Shown: positions 5,439 to 6,858 of the stretch, one piece after another
How positions within the stretch are numbered: the first letter of the stretch is position 1
Layout: each line of letters begins with the position of its first letter
From: an uncultured bacterium
Lineage (GTDB): Bacteria > Hydrogenedentota > Hydrogenedentia > Hydrogenedentales > CAITNO01
DNA: 6,858 bases
Assembly (NCBI GenBank): GCA_937923585.1
Contig: CALDSM010000189.1
Location: forward strand, 1-6,858
Direction of reading: 5' to 3'
Made by a program: the position numbers and the translations under genes
Notes under the pieces: model-generated
Told to the model about the DNA's origin: nothing
Database searches by the model: none
Seen by the model: the letters and a program-made list of their open reading frames with translations, nothing else

Positions 5439-6858
5439 CTAGGCCAGCACCTTGGCGACCTGCTCAATCTTGAACACTTCGACGATGTCCCCGACCTGAA
5501 CGTCCTCATACTTCTCGAGTTTCAGGCCGCATTCAAAGCCGGCGGAAACCGACCGGGCGTCGTCCTTCTCCCGCCGCAGTGAATCCACCCGGCCCTGGTA
5601 AATGATCACCCCGTCGCGGATCAGCCGGGCGCTTGCGCCGCGCGTGACTTCGCCGTCCTGCACATAGCAGCCCGCAATGCTGCCGAGCGCGGACGAATGG
5701 AAGATGCGGCGCACTTCGACGTGGCCCGTGACCACTTCCTTCTTGTCCGGCGTGAGCAGGCCTTCCAGGGCGCTGCGGATTTCTTCGAGCATTTCGTAAA
5801 TGATGCGGTAGGTGCGGATGTCCACACCCTCCTGCTCCGCGAGCTTCTTCACCTTCGCGTTCGCGGTCACATGGAAGCCGATGACGACCGCGTCGCTGGC
5901 GCTCGCCAGCAGCACGTCCGACTCGTTCACCGCGCCCACGCCGGAGTGGACGACGGTCACCTTGACCTCCTCGTTGCCCAGTTTGGCAAGACTGGTCAGC
6001 AGCACGTCCACCGAACCCTGCACGTCGCCCTTGACGATCACCTGGAGCGTCTTCTGCTCCGAGCCGGCGACGCGGGCGTGGAAGTCCTCCAGGGTCATGT
6101 GCTTGACGGCGGGCCCCTTCTTCAGGCGCAGGGCCGCAGCGCGCTTTTCGGCGATGCTCCGCGCGACGCGCTCTTCCTGGGTCACGATGAACACATCGCC
6201 CGCGTCCGGCGGCGTGTTGAACCCGGTGACCACGACCGGCATTGCCGGACCGGCCTCCTGGATTTCCTCGCCCTTTGAGTTTGTCATGCTGCGAACGCGG
6301 CCGTAGGCCGTTCCGGCAAGGAATGCGTCGCCAACACGCAGTGTGCCGTTCTGGACGAGCACCCACGCCACGGGCCCCTGGCCAATGGTGATCTCAGACT
6401 CAACGACGGCGCCCTTTGCGCGCTTGGTGGGGTTGGCCTTGAGTTCCAGCATTTCCGACTGGATGACCAGCAGCTCCATCAGGTCGTCCACACCGATGCC
6501 CATCTTGGCGGAGATGTCCTTCATGACCGTCTTGCCGCCCCACTGCTCGTCGAGCAGGCCGTACTGGGTCAGTTCCTGGCGCACACGGTCCGGCTGGGCA
6601 TTGGCAAGGTCACACTTGTTGATGGCGACGACGATGGGCACTTCGGCGGCCTTGGCGTGGTCAATGGCCTCGACCGTCTGCGGCTTGACACCGTCATTTG
6701 CGGCAACCACCAGCACCACCACGTCGGTGATGTGCGCGCCGCGGGCGCGCATCTGGGTGAACGCCTCGTGGCCGGGCGTGTCCAGGAACGTCACGCCGCC
6801 CGAGGGCAGTTCCACCTGGTAGGCTGCAATGTGCTGGGTGATCCCGCCCGCCTCGCCT
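5439..6858 (-). CDS. infB: translation initiation factor IF-2 (5' partial)
   Basis: IF2 is the GTPase that brings fMet-tRNA to the 30S subunit and promotes subunit joining. The window holds the C-terminal 472 residues; the N-terminal region and the P-loop lie beyond position 6858. At the edge the frame reads GEAGGITQHIAAYQV, the switch I region. Then come the G3 motif DTPGHEAF (around 6782-6759), the G4 motif NKCD (6620-6609) and the G5-like DISAKMG. Domain II follows (VLVQNGTLRVGDAFLAG), then domain III (around LQVIVKGDVQGSVDVL), and the fMet-tRNA-binding C-terminal domain ending in YEDVQVGDIVEVFKIEQVAKVLA. All visible motifs are intact. The stop is TAG at 5441-5439. It heads the visible cluster infB, DUF503, rbfA-DHH, truB, ribF. 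Confidence 0.97.
   Translation of the reverse strand, partial: GEAGGITQHIAAYQVELPSGGVTFLDTPGHEAFTQMRARGAHITDVVVLVVAANDGVKPQTVEAIDHAKAAEVPIVVAINKCDLANAQPDRVRQELTQYGLLDEQWGGKTVMKDISAKMGIGVDDLMELLVIQSEMLELKANPTKRAKGAVVESEITIGQGPVAWVLVQNGTLRVGDAFLAGTAYGRVRSMTNSKGEEIQEAGPAMPVVVTGFNTPPDAGDVFIVTQEERVARSIAEKRAAALRLKKGPAVKHMTLEDFHARVAGSEQKTLQVIVKGDVQGSVDVLLTSLAKLGNEEVKVTVVHSGVGAVNESDVLLASASDAVVIGFHVTANAKVKKLAEQEGVDIRTYRIIYEMLEEIRSALEGLLTPDKKEVVTGHVEVRRIFHSSALGSIAGCYVQDGEVTRGASARLIRDGVIIYQGRVDSLRREKDDARSVSAGFECGLKLEKYEDVQVGDIVEVFKIEQVAKVLA

Noticed and set aside
5533..6366. Minus-strand 277-codon frame inside infB
   Set aside because: It is an out-of-frame shadow of infB, dominated by Arg, Gly and Ala, with no motif; the infB frame is intact throughout.

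Overview
The window reads as high-GC bacterial chromosome. It holds two transcription units that converge near position 1,750. There are no RNA genes, insertion sequences, CRISPR arrays or long repeats that I can see. The gene content does not fix the phylum. Gene 1 suggests a lineage with low-potential or anaerobic sulfur chemistry, because its closest family resemblance is to multidomain persulfide/polysulfide reductase proteins common in anaerobes. That taxonomic hint is inference only.

Plus strand, 1-1688: the 3' part of a large multidomain sulfur-handling protein. It starts upstream of the window. The visible modules, in order, are the end of an FAD/NAD(P)-dependent CoA-disulfide-reductase-type oxidoreductase with its dimerisation domain, a rhodanese domain, a TusA-like domain with a CPGP motif, and a DsrE-family (DrsE_2 type) domain. 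Each of the last three keeps a candidate sulfur-carrying cysteine, so the protein looks like a built-in persulfide relay. A well-placed Shine-Dalgarno and ATG lie inside the gene, exactly between the rhodanese and TusA modules.

Positions 1689-1812: short convergent gap with one perfect 9-bp inverted repeat just after the stop codon of gene 1.

Minus strand, 6858 down to 1813: the classic bacterial translation-factor cluster in the order infB (5' end outside the window), a DUF503/YlxP-like gene, rbfA fused in frame to an NrnA-type DHH phosphoesterase, truB, then ribF. The first four genes are tightly packed: a 14-nt gap, then two 4-nt ATGA stop/start overlaps, so they are almost certainly co-transcribed and translationally coupled. 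A 146-nt gap before ribF holds a weak hairpin and a possible promoter. Together the cluster supplies initiation factor IF2, 30S maturation (RbfA), nanoRNA/pAp turnover (NrnA-like), tRNA U55 modification (TruB) and FAD synthesis (RibF).

The most unusual items are the single-chain RbfA-DHH fusion and the four-module sulfur protein with its internal translation start. I did not find evidence of a wholly new system; most of the window is conserved housekeeping sequence.
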